Position numbers and translations under genes: made by a program. Under the pieces are notes generated by a model that searched no databases, had not been told where the DNA came from, and saw only the letters and a list, made by a program, of their open reading frames with translations. From the NCBI RefSeq assembly GCF_900143185.1, contig NZ_FSRQ01000001.1, positions 868,001 through 932,000 on the forward strand: a stretch of 64,000 bases of DNA, given 5' to 3'. This document shows, in pieces, positions 17,034-26,207 of this stretch. How positions within the stretch are numbered: position 1 is the first letter of the stretch; each line of letters opens with the position of its first letter. The stretch is from Chryseobacterium scophthalmum (lineage in GTDB: Bacteria; Bacteroidota; Bacteroidia; Flavobacteriales; Weeksellaceae).

Positions 17034-19262
17034 TTATTTAAGCTTAAATTCAAGCTTTACATTAAAAAATCTTCCCGTCAAACGTACCGGAACCGGATAC
17101 ATGATACTACTATTCGCATCGGTAATCCATTGATTGGCAATCGTATTATTAATATTAAATGCATTAAAAACCTGCACACCTAAAGTCAATTCATCAAAAT
17201 TACTTAAGAAACCATAAGTTTGTTTTTTTGCTTCAGCATCTACAAATGCATACGAAAGTCCTAAATCTACTCTCTTGTAAGAAGGCAAGGTTTTCTGATA
17301 CTGATAAGGATCTGTGAAAACCGGCGCTCCGTTTGGTAATCCCATTGCGTAAGTTAATGTAAGATTTACACGCATTTGCGGGAACTTAGGCATATAATCC
17401 TGGTAAAACATTGCAAATCTGAAACGTTGATCTGTCGGTCTCGGAATATTTCCTCTTCCGTCAATATTTTCAAAAACTCTTGCATAACTTGCAGAAAGCC
17501 AAGAATCTACACCCGGAACAAATTCTCCGAATAATCTTGTATCAATTCCGTAAGCGTAACCTGAAGCATTATTTTGACCAGAATAGCGAATCCTCACATT
17601 ATCCATATAATACGGAATTACATTATCCATTTTTTTATAATATAATTCTGTGGTTAGCTTAAATGGTCGGTTTTCAAACTCAAACTCGGTTTCATTCGCT
17701 AAAATTGCCTGAATAGATCGTTGAGATTTTATATTAGGATTAAAATTACCATTTAGATCTTTAATTTCTTTATAAAAAGGAGCTTGATAATAAACACCTC
17801 CCGAAAGTCTGAACCACATTTCGGTATTCCAGTCAGGTTTTATTGCAAACTGAGCTCTTGGCGAGAAAATAGTCTCATCATTGAAACTCCAGTGTGCAAC
17901 CCTTGCTCCTCCATTTACCAAAACTTTACTTGCTCCCCAGTAAAACTTCTGAGAATACTGTGCATAAGCTGATAATCTTGTCGGTTGAATATGATTTGCT
18001 CCAGAAATACTGTAAAATAAATCTAAATCTGAAGCATCTGGAAATCTAGGATCATCAATCGGATGCGGAATACTGTAACCTGAAGAGTCCACCAATTTCC
18101 ATTCGTTGGTTAAATCCTGAAGATTTTCTTTTTCATATTTAAAACCTAATTCAATATCGGTATTCACATTCGGTGAAAAACGGGTTCTGAACTGTGTTCC
18201 GTATGTTCTTACAAAAAGATCATTTCTTGCATGCTCTATTTGTCCGCCAACATCATAAGACGTTATCGGAGTTCCTGTAATCGGATCAAAAGTCTGCAGA
18301 ATATAGCTTGATGCAATAGAATAATATTCTCTTTCACGATTCTGATAAGAAAAACTGTCGAGCGTAAATCTCCATTTATCCGACGGCTTGTAGTTTACAG
18401 AAAACGTACCCATCATGTTTTTATACTGATCATTTTCTTTACCATTATAAAAAACAGATAGATTGATCGGTTGATTTATCGTTCCAAAATCTACGCTTCT
18501 TTCTTTAGGAACCATTTCGTAGTCGTTCTTTGAATAATATCCGATAAATGAAAGTGAAAGTTTACTGTTCACATGATAATTCAGATACGACTGAAAATCG
18601 TAATATGTTGGATTAAAATCGGTGTCTTCATTTAAAGTATTCAGAACCAGATTGGTATTTCTGTATCTTCCCGAAAATAAAGCCGTAAATTTTTTGTTTC
18701 CGTTTTCATCTTCTTTTCCTGATGCAAAACCTGTGGTTAATCTTCCGCCAATTAAACTCGCTTCACCGGAAAGTTCAAACTTTTTAGGTTCACGATAATA
18801 AATATTTAAAGCAGAAGACATTTTATCACCGTATCTCGGCTCAAAACCTCCCGCAGAAAAGTTAACCGCAGAAACCATATCTGGATTGATGATACTTAAA
18901 CCTTCCTGCTGAGAATTTCTGATCAGGAATGGTCTGTAAATTTCAATATCATTAATGTAGATAAGGTTTTCGTCATAGTTTCCACCACGCACCATATATT
19001 GTGAAGAAAGCTCGGTGTTTGAATTTACCGACGGAAGTGTTTTTAGCATTCCTTCTACACCGCCAGAAATACTCGCGACATTTTTGGCATCTTTAGCTGA
19101 AATTCTTACTGCAGTAACATCGTTGGTTCTCCCGGTAACTTTTTTCTGGAAAACAACTTCCTCAATATAGGAAACCCTTGTCGTCGTAGTATCTCTTTTT
19201 CTTGCTTGTGAGAATACCAAGACAGGTACCATAAGGCTTAGTGGTAAAACTAGTTTTTTCAA
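17034..19262 (-). CDS. TonB-dependent outer-membrane receptor
   Basis: The 742-residue protein has a signal peptide (MKKLVLPLSLMVPVLVFS), a plug domain at about 30-150 (VEGMLKTLPSVNSNTELSSQ, MVRGGNYDENLIYINDIEIY) and a beta-barrel to the end with many aromatic strand ends. The C-terminus NVKLEFKLK closes a barrel. It lacks the CarboxypepD-like N-terminal domain and no SusD partner is near, so it is not a SusC-type pair. The ligand is unknown. Its relative position to the DUF3347 gene could hint at metal uptake, but that is only a guess. Confidence 0.92.
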   Translation of the reverse strand: MKKLVLPLSLMVPVLVFSQARKRDTTTTRVSYIEEVVFQKKVTGRTNDVTAVRISAKDAKNVASISGGVEGMLKTLPSVNSNTELSSQYMVRGGNYDENLIYINDIEIYRPFLIRNSQQEGLSIINPDMVSAVNFSAGGFEPRYGDKMSSALNIYYREPKKFELSGEASLIGGRLTTGFASGKEDENGNKKFTALFSGRYRNTNLVLNTLNEDTDFNPTYYDFQSYLNYHVNSKLSLSFIGYYSKNDYEMVPKERSVDFGTINQPINLSVFYNGKENDQYKNMMGTFSVNYKPSDKWRFTLDSFSYQNREREYYSIASSYILQTFDPITGTPITSYDVGGQIEHARNDLFVRTYGTQFRTRFSPNVNTDIELGFKYEKENLQDLTNEWKLVDSSGYSIPHPIDDPRFPDASDLDLFYSISGANHIQPTRLSAYAQYSQKFYWGASKVLVNGGARVAHWSFNDETIFSPRAQFAIKPDWNTEMWFRLSGGVYYQAPFYKEIKDLNGNFNPNIKSQRSIQAILANETEFEFENRPFKLTTELYYKKMDNVIPYYMDNVRIRYSGQNNASGYAYGIDTRLFGEFVPGVDSWLSASYARVFENIDGRGNIPRPTDQRFRFAMFYQDYMPKFPQMRVNLTLTYAMGLPNGAPVFTDPYQYQKTLPSYKRVDLGLSYAFVDAEAKKQTYGFLSNFDELTLGVQVFNAFNINNTIANQWITDANSSIMYPVPVRLTGRFFNVKLEFKLK

Positions 19263-19305
19263 AAGGAATTATTTATAATTTCTAAAATTAAGTATTTTTT
19301 AACAA

Positions 19306-20115
19306 TTATAGTATAGATTCTCTAACTCTTGTGAGTTTTTGTAATAAATCTTCCAATAAATCTAATCTTAGCATGTTTGCTCCATCAGAAAGCGCCGTTT
19401 CCGGAGTTGGATGAGTTTCTATAAAAAGTCCGTCTGCACCAACAACAATTCCTGCTTTAGCAATTGTTTCGATAAGATCTGGTCTTCCTCCTGTAACTCC
19501 TGAACTTTGATTAGGTTGCTGTAAAGAATGCGTAACATCCAGAATTACCGGAGCATATTCTCTCATTGTAGGAATTCCTCTGTAATCAACAATCAAATCG
19601 GTATATCCAAAAGAATTTCCTCTTTCTATAATTGCCACTTTTTGATTATTTGAATCAGTAATTTTCTGAACGGCAAACTTCATTGATTCAGGAGAAAGAA
19701 ACTGTCCTTTTTTCAAAGTAACACATTTTCCTGTTTCAGCTGCAGCAACCAAAAGATCTGTTTGACGAACCAAAAATGCAGGAATCTGAAGAACATCTAC
19801 ATATTGTGCAGCCAAAGCAGCATGTTCATTTTCATGAATATCTGTTGTGGTAGGAATATTAAACGTCTCTCCTACTTTTTTAAGAATTTCCAAAGATTTT
19901 TCTTCACCAATTGTTGTGAAAGAATCTACTCTACTACGGTTTGCTTTTTTAAAACTTCCTTTAAAAATATAAGGAATATTATACTTATTGGTGAGCTCAA
20001 TTACTTTTTCAGCAATTCTTAATGCCATGTCTTCGCCCTCAATAATACACGGACCGGCAATTAAAAAAAAGTTTTTTGAATCTTTGTGCTGTATGTTATC
20101 TAAATGTTGAATCAT
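19306..20115 (-). CDS. kdsA: 3-deoxy-8-phosphooctulonate synthase (KDO-8-P synthase)
   Basis: The 269-residue enzyme joins phosphoenolpyruvate and arabinose 5-phosphate to KDO-8-phosphate for the lipopolysaccharide core. Family motifs are IAGPCIIEG near 18-26, KGSFKKANRS near 52-61, GRPDLIETIAKAG near 205-217 and the C-terminal VGADGLFIETHPTPE. The length matches the family. It is 43 bases upstream of the TonB-dependent receptor gene on the same strand. The promoter is not clear. Confidence 0.96.
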   Translation of the reverse strand: MIQHLDNIQHKDSKNFFLIAGPCIIEGEDMALRIAEKVIELTNKYNIPYIFKGSFKKANRSRVDSFTTIGEEKSLEILKKVGETFNIPTTTDIHENEHAALAAQYVDVLQIPAFLVRQTDLLVAAAETGKCVTLKKGQFLSPESMKFAVQKITDSNNQKVAIIERGNSFGYTDLIVDYRGIPTMREYAPVILDVTHSLQQPNQSSGVTGGRPDLIETIAKAGIVVGADGLFIETHPTPETALSDGANMLRLDLLEDLLQKLTRVRESIL

Positions 20116-20241
20116 TATTTTTATTTAAATTAAAAGTTCAGTAAAAATACTGAGAAAGTTTTATAATTGGAAATTATTTATAGCCTTAACCTGTAAACGG
20201 TTTTTAGAATTAAAAATTACTTTAAAAGAGAAAAAAGTTAA

Positions 20242-20269
20242 AGATTGCTTCGTTCCTCGCAATGACAAA
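20242..20269. repeat. Partial GTCATTGCGAGGAACGAAG element
   Basis: AGATTGCTTCGTTCCTCGC followed by AATGACAAA is the reverse form of the element family seen at 14503, here as a half copy in the 163-base gap between the DUF1697 stop and kdsA. Confidence 0.5.
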
Positions 20270-20278
20270 AAGAGAGTA

Positions 20279-20803
20279 TTAAAATTTCTTAAGAATCTTC
20301 TCAAAAGTATTAATATTTCTGCTGGTAAACTGATCTTTCAGGCTTTTTTTACCTAAAACTTTTCCAAAGCTGGAATCTAATGTATTTCCTTTTGAAATCT
20401 GCCAGTAAAAGATATTATTGACAATCTCTGCTTTTTCATTTTCAGATTTTGAAGCATTTTCAAACTCATTCATTAGAATATTTGCTACATTTTCGTTTCC
20501 AACAAATGCATACGTGTGAAAATCTTCTTTCTTTTCAAAAGGATTTTTAGTCCAAAACAATTCTGTATCTTCTGCCGTTTTTACAAATAGAAATGCTTCA
20601 TAAGTAAAATATTCAGACATTGCTTTTTCAAGAATTGCCTTAAGTTCATTTGTATTTTTATCTGAACTGAAAACAATATTTCCCGAAGCCAAAACCGAGC
20701 TTACATTTTCCATTCCAGCATCTTTGAAAACTTGGCAGACTTCCGCCATTTTCATATTGGTTCCTTTTACATTGACGCCGCGGAGAAAAGCACAGTATTG
20801 CAT
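20279..20803 (-). CDS. DUF1697 family protein
   Basis: The 174-residue cytoplasmic protein begins MQYCAFLRGVNVKGTNMKMA, which is the DUF1697 hallmark, followed by LASGNIVFSS and the domain of about 170 residues. The biochemical function of the family is not known. The start codon is preceded within 5 bases by nine TTTAGGG heptamers (CCCTAAA on the coding strand), so the leader or promoter region is made of repeat DNA. That is unusual and may vary between strains. Confidence 0.88.
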   Translation of the reverse strand: MQYCAFLRGVNVKGTNMKMAEVCQVFKDAGMENVSSVLASGNIVFSSDKNTNELKAILEKAMSEYFTYEAFLFVKTAEDTELFWTKNPFEKKEDFHTYAFVGNENVANILMNEFENASKSENEKAEIVNNIFYWQISKGNTLDSSFGKVLGKKSLKDQFTSRNINTFEKILKKF

Positions 20804-20807
20804 AAGG

Positions 20808-20870
20808 TTTAGGGTTTAGGGTTTAGGGTTTAGGGTTTAGGGTTTAGGGTTTAGGGTTTAGGGTTTAGGG
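20808..20870. repeat. Heptamer tandem repeat (TTTAGGG) x 9
   Basis: Nine exact copies of TTTAGGG read on the plus strand, with two extra G in front. The tract ends 4 bases before the DUF1697 start codon (minus strand). The G-rich strand has at least nine GGG runs spaced by four bases, so it can fold as G-quadruplex. Confidence 0.97.
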
Positions 20871-20878
20871 TCAAAATT

Positions 20879-20910
20879 ACTTTTTACTTTTTACTTTTTA
20901 CTTTTTACTT
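20879..20910. repeat. Heptamer tandem repeat (ACTTTTT) x 4.5
   Basis: Four exact ACTTTTT units and a partial ACTT lie 8 bases from the TTTAGGG tract and 8 bases from the stop of the membrane protein gene at 20919. Confidence 0.93.
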
Positions 20911-20918
20911 AATACAAA

Positions 20919-22406
20919 TCACTTTACCTTTTCATACAAATTATAATCTGTTCCTGAAGGTTTCAGTTTATAAATTTTTTCTAAAACCGGGTATTCACTT
21001 TTCAGATGATCTTTTATTCTGAATTCATTCAAAACACGGTAATTTGTTTTATAATATACTGAATCTTTATCTTCAAACAAATCTCTGTAAGAAAGCAGAT
21101 ATTTTGGTTTTCTGTTTTTTACCGTATTGATCCAATAATTGGTTTTGTCTTTTTTAATTTCTTCCTGAATTTGCTTATCAACCAATCCTACTTCATCAAT
21201 CGTTTTTAAATGTGAAAAATAAGGAACATAACCAGCCGGTTCCAGCAAAATCCACTGTTTTTTATCTTTTTCATATGTATTTAAAAACAATCCGATTGAT
21301 CTTCTATAGTTCCATTCACCATTTCCTGTCGCAATAGAATGTATGGTTTGGAAAGCAAGCATTGGTAAAATATAAATCAAAATTAATAAAGTCAACCAAA
21401 GATTTCGCTTTACTTTCTGTTCTAAAACAAAGATTAAAACCGGAACGAACAGTAAAATCTGCGGAACCCAGTAATACCAATCAAATAAGCTTTTTTGCGA
21501 AAGAAAAACAATCTGTTTTGTCCATGCAAACAGAAAAATAATCCAAAGAAAATAGTTTCTTTTTTCTCGTTGTCTTATTAAATAAATAAAACAAAGAAGT
21601 TCAAAAAGTGCAATCACAATCGTAATCGGATTAAAATCTCCGGGTAATTTCAACATTCCCCAAAAGTTGCCATAGTTTAATCTGAAATATTCTATATTCT
21701 GATGTAAAGTATATACTTTATCATACGCCAATTTCTTTGCAACAATCGTATTATTGACCAATTCACCGAAGTAGAACCAATTGAAAGAAACACAAACTGC
21801 AATTCCCAAAATTCCCCCTAAAATATAACTCCATCTGATTTTTTTATTCCAAAAAATATCCACTAAAAATACAATTCCGAGGAAAATAACAGTGTCGATT
21901 CTGGTAAATAATATGAATGTAGGAAGCAAAATAAAAGCCCATTTTTTCTCTTTTTTGAAACCATAATACAGCAATGCCATTTCAAGGAAAAACAGAATTC
22001 CGTATTCCATTCCGAGAATTGAAATTTTTATTGCAGGCGGCAAAATTCCAAATAAAAAGATGAAAATTGCTTTATGCCAATTGTTTTTAAATAAAAGATG
22101 TGACAGCAATAAACTTCCTATTGTAAAAAGCGTCGTATTAAAAATAAGCAACGGTTCTATAAAATTTTCTTTCCCGAAAATCAGATTAAAAATATAGGAA
22201 ACAAAAACGTACAAATGCGTTGTAGATGCTGAAATTTTCGTAGCTCCGTTGAAACCGATCACTCCGTAATCCATTAAATTCTGAGCAACCCGCCAAGTGA
22301 TAAATGCATCCTCCTGAATGTGGTGAGTTAATAAAAAATAAAGCTTTGCAATAATTGCAAAAAATACAGCGTAGATTGGGAGATTCTTGTTTTGAGATTC
22401 AGCCAT
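20919..22406 (-). CDS. Polytopic membrane protein, glycosyltransferase GT-C-like
   Basis: The 495-residue protein has about ten to twelve membrane helices over residues 10-370 and a soluble C-terminal tail of about 120 residues. An acidic pair in the first outer loop (HIQEDAFITWRVAQNL, near 30) resembles the catalytic Asp/Glu of GT-C enzymes such as the ArnT and PMT families, which use lipid-linked sugars. I infer a sugar transferase of the inner membrane with the loop facing the periplasm, but the acceptor is unknown. It lies directly downstream of the DUF2723 gene, another GT-C-like protein, though a terminator lies between them. Confidence 0.7.
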   Translation of the reverse strand: MAESQNKNLPIYAVFFAIIAKLYFLLTHHIQEDAFITWRVAQNLMDYGVIGFNGATKISASTTHLYVFVSYIFNLIFGKENFIEPLLIFNTTLFTIGSLLLSHLLFKNNWHKAIFIFLFGILPPAIKISILGMEYGILFFLEMALLYYGFKKEKKWAFILLPTFILFTRIDTVIFLGIVFLVDIFWNKKIRWSYILGGILGIAVCVSFNWFYFGELVNNTIVAKKLAYDKVYTLHQNIEYFRLNYGNFWGMLKLPGDFNPITIVIALFELLCFIYLIRQREKRNYFLWIIFLFAWTKQIVFLSQKSLFDWYYWVPQILLFVPVLIFVLEQKVKRNLWLTLLILIYILPMLAFQTIHSIATGNGEWNYRRSIGLFLNTYEKDKKQWILLEPAGYVPYFSHLKTIDEVGLVDKQIQEEIKKDKTNYWINTVKNRKPKYLLSYRDLFEDKDSVYYKTNYRVLNEFRIKDHLKSEYPVLEKIYKLKPSGTDYNLYEKVK

Positions 22407-22424
22407 TGCGTTTTTTTAGTTACA

Positions 22425-22455
22425 CAAAGATAATCCTAAATTTCAGGAATATCAA
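22425..22455 (-). promoter_or_regulatory. Promoter of the membrane protein gene at 20919-22406
   Basis: On the minus strand TTG (22455-22453), 20 bases, then TATCTTTG (22432-22425) fits the TTG-N19-TAnnTTTG pattern. The start codon is 18 bases further on. Confidence 0.6.
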
Positions 22456-22464
22456 ACATAAAAA

Positions 22465-22488
22465 AAAACGGAACCGAAGTTCCGTTTT
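22465..22488 (-). terminator. Terminator of the DUF2723 gene
   Basis: Read on the minus strand: AAAACGGAAC, tetraloop TTCG, GTTCCGTTTT, then more T. The UUCG-type tetraloop makes a very stable hairpin 12 bases past the stop. Confidence 0.88.
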
Positions 22489-22499
22489 AAGTATTTATT

Positions 22500-25400
22500 T
22501 TATTGAGTTGCTTTGATGATCGCTGTGGTAATCTGATCTTCTTTTTCTTTAGCATAAGTAGAATCGAATGGTTCCATCACATCAAATAAATATTGATAGA
22601 AAGGTGTGATTTTCTGCACATTTTCAGATTCTTTCATTGCTTTTTCTTTACCCATTTGCTGAAGATCTTTAATGAATACATTAAATTTCTTATCAATCGG
22701 CTCAATAGATTTCACAAGATAATTGTAAGCTTTCTCCTTCTGACCTATTTTTTTGTAAGCATCGGTTACTGAAGTCACTACTAATGAATATTCCATTGGT
22801 TTTGATCTCATCGGTCTTCCTACATATCCTTGTTCAGACGGGCTTAAAGATAAATAATAATCGTATTCTTCAAAAATTCCTTTTTTAAGAACTTCGGCTA
22901 ATTTCAGACCTTTTTCTTCTTGTCCGGCAACGATATATCCATAAACCATTGAGCTTAAAGAACGAGGGTCATTATATTTTTCTGCAGGAATTTCTTTTGC
23001 AGCAATATCTAATATTTCTAAAGCTTTTGCTTTCTGACCAGATAATGCTAAAGCTGCCGCTGCTCTACTTGCAGAGCTTCTGTAGCTCATAATGTTTGAA
23101 GTTGCTGTTTCATCAAAATGAACTTTCAAGTTTTTGAAATTACCCCATCTGTAGTTTTTCACAACATTGTATAATGAGTTTGCATCTACTCTTCCCATTT
23201 CTCCGTCGCTGCTTCTTGGTGTATGAATCGGAACCAATCTGTAACTGAAACCGTCAAACTGAAGATATTCGTCTAAGAAGAAAATGTTTTCGCTTTCATA
23301 AACTCCACCTGAAGAGAAATTGATCGGACGTTTCCAATCGAAGTTTGCCAAAATATCAAACATCATCAGGTTATTCTTGTATAAAGTTCCTGATTTATAG
23401 TTAACAACAATCTGATCTACTGTATTTGGAAGGTCTGAAGCATTGATGATTCCTGCTTTTACTGCATTTGCTTTGTTTACAGGAATTACAAATTTACTTA
23501 CCGGAAGGAAATTGTATTTTTCGTAACGCTCTTCTCCAAAAATCATTTTTAAAACTTCATCTTTTTCAGGAGATTTCATTTTAATAAAATTCATCGCTTC
23601 TTTCAAAGTCATAGAATCTTGAACCAAATATTTTTCAAAAGGCTGAATCATACTTTGTGGAGCTCCTCCTTCCTGAAGATTGGCAATAATATTTTTCCAG
23701 TCGCTGTTTTTCATCAGATAAATCTGATCATTCACACCGTCTCTGTAATCTTCGTGAGTAAGCTGACTAGGAATTGGGTTTGAATTATACGTTTTTCTCT
23801 TCACCTGATCGATATTCCAAGGAGTTGAAAGCAAAGTAAAGTTAACCACTTTCACATCATCTCTGAATCTTTCCGTTTCCTGCATTGCCCAAACCGGATA
23901 CGTATCATTATCACCATAAACAAATAAAATATCTTCTTTTGGTAATGATTTTAATACTGAATAAGAATAATCATACGCTGTATATCTATTGCTTCTGTCG
24001 TGTACATTATAATTTTGGAAGCCCATCATAAATGGAACACCCAACAAAATAACTCCGAAACCGATGTTTGCGGCATTTGATTTTACTTTAGACTGTAAAT
24101 ACCAGAGAATTGCTCCGGCTCCCAAACCAATCCAAATGGCAAAAGCGTAGAATGAACCAACCATCGCATAATCTCTTTCTCTTGGCTCGAAAGGTTTTAC
24201 TCCGGTGTAGAAAATAATTCCGACACTTGTTAAAACAAATAAAGATAAGATAGCATAGAACCTTCCAAAATCTCTGCTGAATTGGAAATAACATCCTAAA
24301 ATTCCTAATAATAATGGTAAAAAGAAGAATGCAACTGTACTTTCATTTTTATATTTCGCAGGCATTGCATCCTGATTTCCTAAAATTGCATTATCAAGTG
24401 GAGCAATTCCTGAAATCCAGTTACCTCTTGTAGTATCTCTGGTTCCTTCAAGATCATTTTGTCTCCCCGCATAATTCCACAATAAATATCTTAAGAAATA
24501 ATATCCGTTTTGGAACGTAATAAAATAATCCATATTCTGCATCAAAGATGGCTTTTGAACAGTGATTAAATTATAAGGCCTTACTTTTAAATAGTCTGAA
24601 GCAGTAATAGATCCGTCTTCATATTTAGTTCTCAGTTCATCAAAAATCTGTTTTGCTTCCGGGCTGTCTGCAACATCTTCGTTTGCATAATTAAACTGAA
24701 AATCTGGTGCGCCGTACATAGAAATGTAATTTGACATTACATCTTTATCGTCATTAAACATTCTCGGCATTAAGCTTACATGAGACTTATCAAAAATATA
24801 ATTGAAACGCTCGCTTGTCTTTCTGTAAGTTCCTGTTTTTTCATCTTTCTCGTAAACATCTCCGGTCTTTTTAGTTTTAAAACTACCGTCTTCGTTTTTC
24901 TGAATTCCGTTTGCATCCAAAAATGCAGTATAGTTTTGACCATAAATTGTAGGCCAGTCTCCGTATTGCTCTCTATTGTAATAATCAAGCATACCAATTG
25001 CAGTATCAGGATCATTAAGATTCATTGGCGGATTTGCATTTGCTCTGATCGGAATTACCATCCAACAAGAGAAACCAATCATCATATAAACAACAGATAA
25101 AGCTACCGTCTGAAAAATATTTTTCTTCGTTTGTCTTGCATATTTTATAAAGAAATAGCAAAGTGCTACCATAATAATAAAACCAGCAATTGTTCCTGAA
25201 TGGAAAGGCAATCCTAAACCATTCACAAAGAATATTTCTAATTTTCCGAATAATGACATGATTACAGGGAAAATAATTTTAAATACAATAATTAAAATTC
25301 CTAAAGTAATCAGGTTGGCAAAAATGAAATTCTTCCAGGTAAATTGATAGTTTCTTGCGTAATAAACCAAACAAACAGCAGGAATTGCAAGCATTCCCAT

Positions 25401-25985
25401 CATGTGAACTCCCACAGAAAGTCCTAAAATGAAGAAAATTAAAATAATCCATCTTTCATTGTCTTTCTCAAGATATTCGTTTTCCCATTTAGTAATCAAC
25501 CAAACTAAAAGCGCAATAAACATCGATGCCATTGAGTACACTTCACCTTCCACCGCTGAAAACCAAAACGTATCAGAAAAGGTGAAACATAAAGCTCCGA
25601 TAACTCCTGCAAAAAGAATAGAAATCTCTTGGTGTTTTGTGATTTCTTCAAAATCTTTGTTAAGAAGTCTTCTTACAAAATGAGTAATCGTCCAGAACAG
25701 AAACAAAATTGTAAATGCGCTGAATAATGCCGACATTGCGTTGATCACGATAGAGTAATTTTCACCTTTACCTAAAGCAAAAATGGCAGCTACGGCTCCC
25801 ACAATCTGAAATAAAGCAGCTCCGGGAGCGTGCGTTACTTCTAATTTTACTGCTGAAGAAATGTACTCACCACAATCCCAAAAACTAAAATTGGGTTCTA
25901 TCGTTGATAAGTACGTGAAAAATGCAATAACGAAAGTCACCCATCCGAGAAGGGTGTTCCATTGCCTAAAAGTCCAGTTTTTCAT
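22500..25985 (-). CDS. DUF2723 (TMEM260-like) membrane protein, 1161 aa
   Basis: The first 60 residues hold the DUF2723 signature: FFTYLSTIEPNFSFWDCGEY, then THAPGAALFQ. About twelve membrane helices fill residues 10-660, broken by a long outer loop near 320-500, and a soluble domain of about 450 residues with helical repeats makes up the C-terminus. The human relative TMEM260 is an O-mannosyltransferase, so this is probably a GT-C sugar transferase acting on exported proteins or glycans. The bacterial substrate is not known. It ends in its own UUCG terminator. Confidence 0.85.
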   Translation of the reverse strand: MKNWTFRQWNTLLGWVTFVIAFFTYLSTIEPNFSFWDCGEYISSAVKLEVTHAPGAALFQIVGAVAAIFALGKGENYSIVINAMSALFSAFTILFLFWTITHFVRRLLNKDFEEITKHQEISILFAGVIGALCFTFSDTFWFSAVEGEVYSMASMFIALLVWLITKWENEYLEKDNERWIILIFFILGLSVGVHMMGMLAIPAVCLVYYARNYQFTWKNFIFANLITLGILIIVFKIIFPVIMSLFGKLEIFFVNGLGLPFHSGTIAGFIIMVALCYFFIKYARQTKKNIFQTVALSVVYMMIGFSCWMVIPIRANANPPMNLNDPDTAIGMLDYYNREQYGDWPTIYGQNYTAFLDANGIQKNEDGSFKTKKTGDVYEKDEKTGTYRKTSERFNYIFDKSHVSLMPRMFNDDKDVMSNYISMYGAPDFQFNYANEDVADSPEAKQIFDELRTKYEDGSITASDYLKVRPYNLITVQKPSLMQNMDYFITFQNGYYFLRYLLWNYAGRQNDLEGTRDTTRGNWISGIAPLDNAILGNQDAMPAKYKNESTVAFFFLPLLLGILGCYFQFSRDFGRFYAILSLFVLTSVGIIFYTGVKPFEPRERDYAMVGSFYAFAIWIGLGAGAILWYLQSKVKSNAANIGFGVILLGVPFMMGFQNYNVHDRSNRYTAYDYSYSVLKSLPKEDILFVYGDNDTYPVWAMQETERFRDDVKVVNFTLLSTPWNIDQVKRKTYNSNPIPSQLTHEDYRDGVNDQIYLMKNSDWKNIIANLQEGGAPQSMIQPFEKYLVQDSMTLKEAMNFIKMKSPEKDEVLKMIFGEERYEKYNFLPVSKFVIPVNKANAVKAGIINASDLPNTVDQIVVNYKSGTLYKNNLMMFDILANFDWKRPINFSSGGVYESENIFFLDEYLQFDGFSYRLVPIHTPRSSDGEMGRVDANSLYNVVKNYRWGNFKNLKVHFDETATSNIMSYRSSASRAAAALALSGQKAKALEILDIAAKEIPAEKYNDPRSLSSMVYGYIVAGQEEKGLKLAEVLKKGIFEEYDYYLSLSPSEQGYVGRPMRSKPMEYSLVVTSVTDAYKKIGQKEKAYNYLVKSIEPIDKKFNVFIKDLQQMGKEKAMKESENVQKITPFYQYLFDVMEPFDSTYAKEKEDQITTAIIKATQ

Positions 25986-26168
25986 AGTATAAAATCAATT
26001 ATGCGAAAATAGGGTTTTTAGATTAGTTTAAATTAATTTTAACAAAATTTAAAAATTATGGCGTGGTTTTTGTCTGGTTCGGTGGGCTGCAAGCAAAAAT
26101 AAATCACCTATTTACACAATTAGCGAACTTATAATTGACTAAAAGTTTAAAAATTATTTATTTTTTTG

Positions 26169-26176
26169 TATTTTTG
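26169..26176 (+). promoter_or_regulatory. Putative -7 box of the cysteate synthase-like gene
   Basis: TATTTTTG fits TAnnTTTG and lies 31 bases before the start at 26208. No TTG at the best spacing was found. Confidence 0.4.
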
Positions 26177-26207
26177 CGGTCAGATTTTTATTGAAAAATA
26201 ACAAATA

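Noticed and set aside
20808..20870. Eukaryotic telomere or contamination
   Set aside because: The tract has only nine copies and is flanked on both sides by ordinary bacterial genes; a second heptamer tract of other sequence lies beside it.
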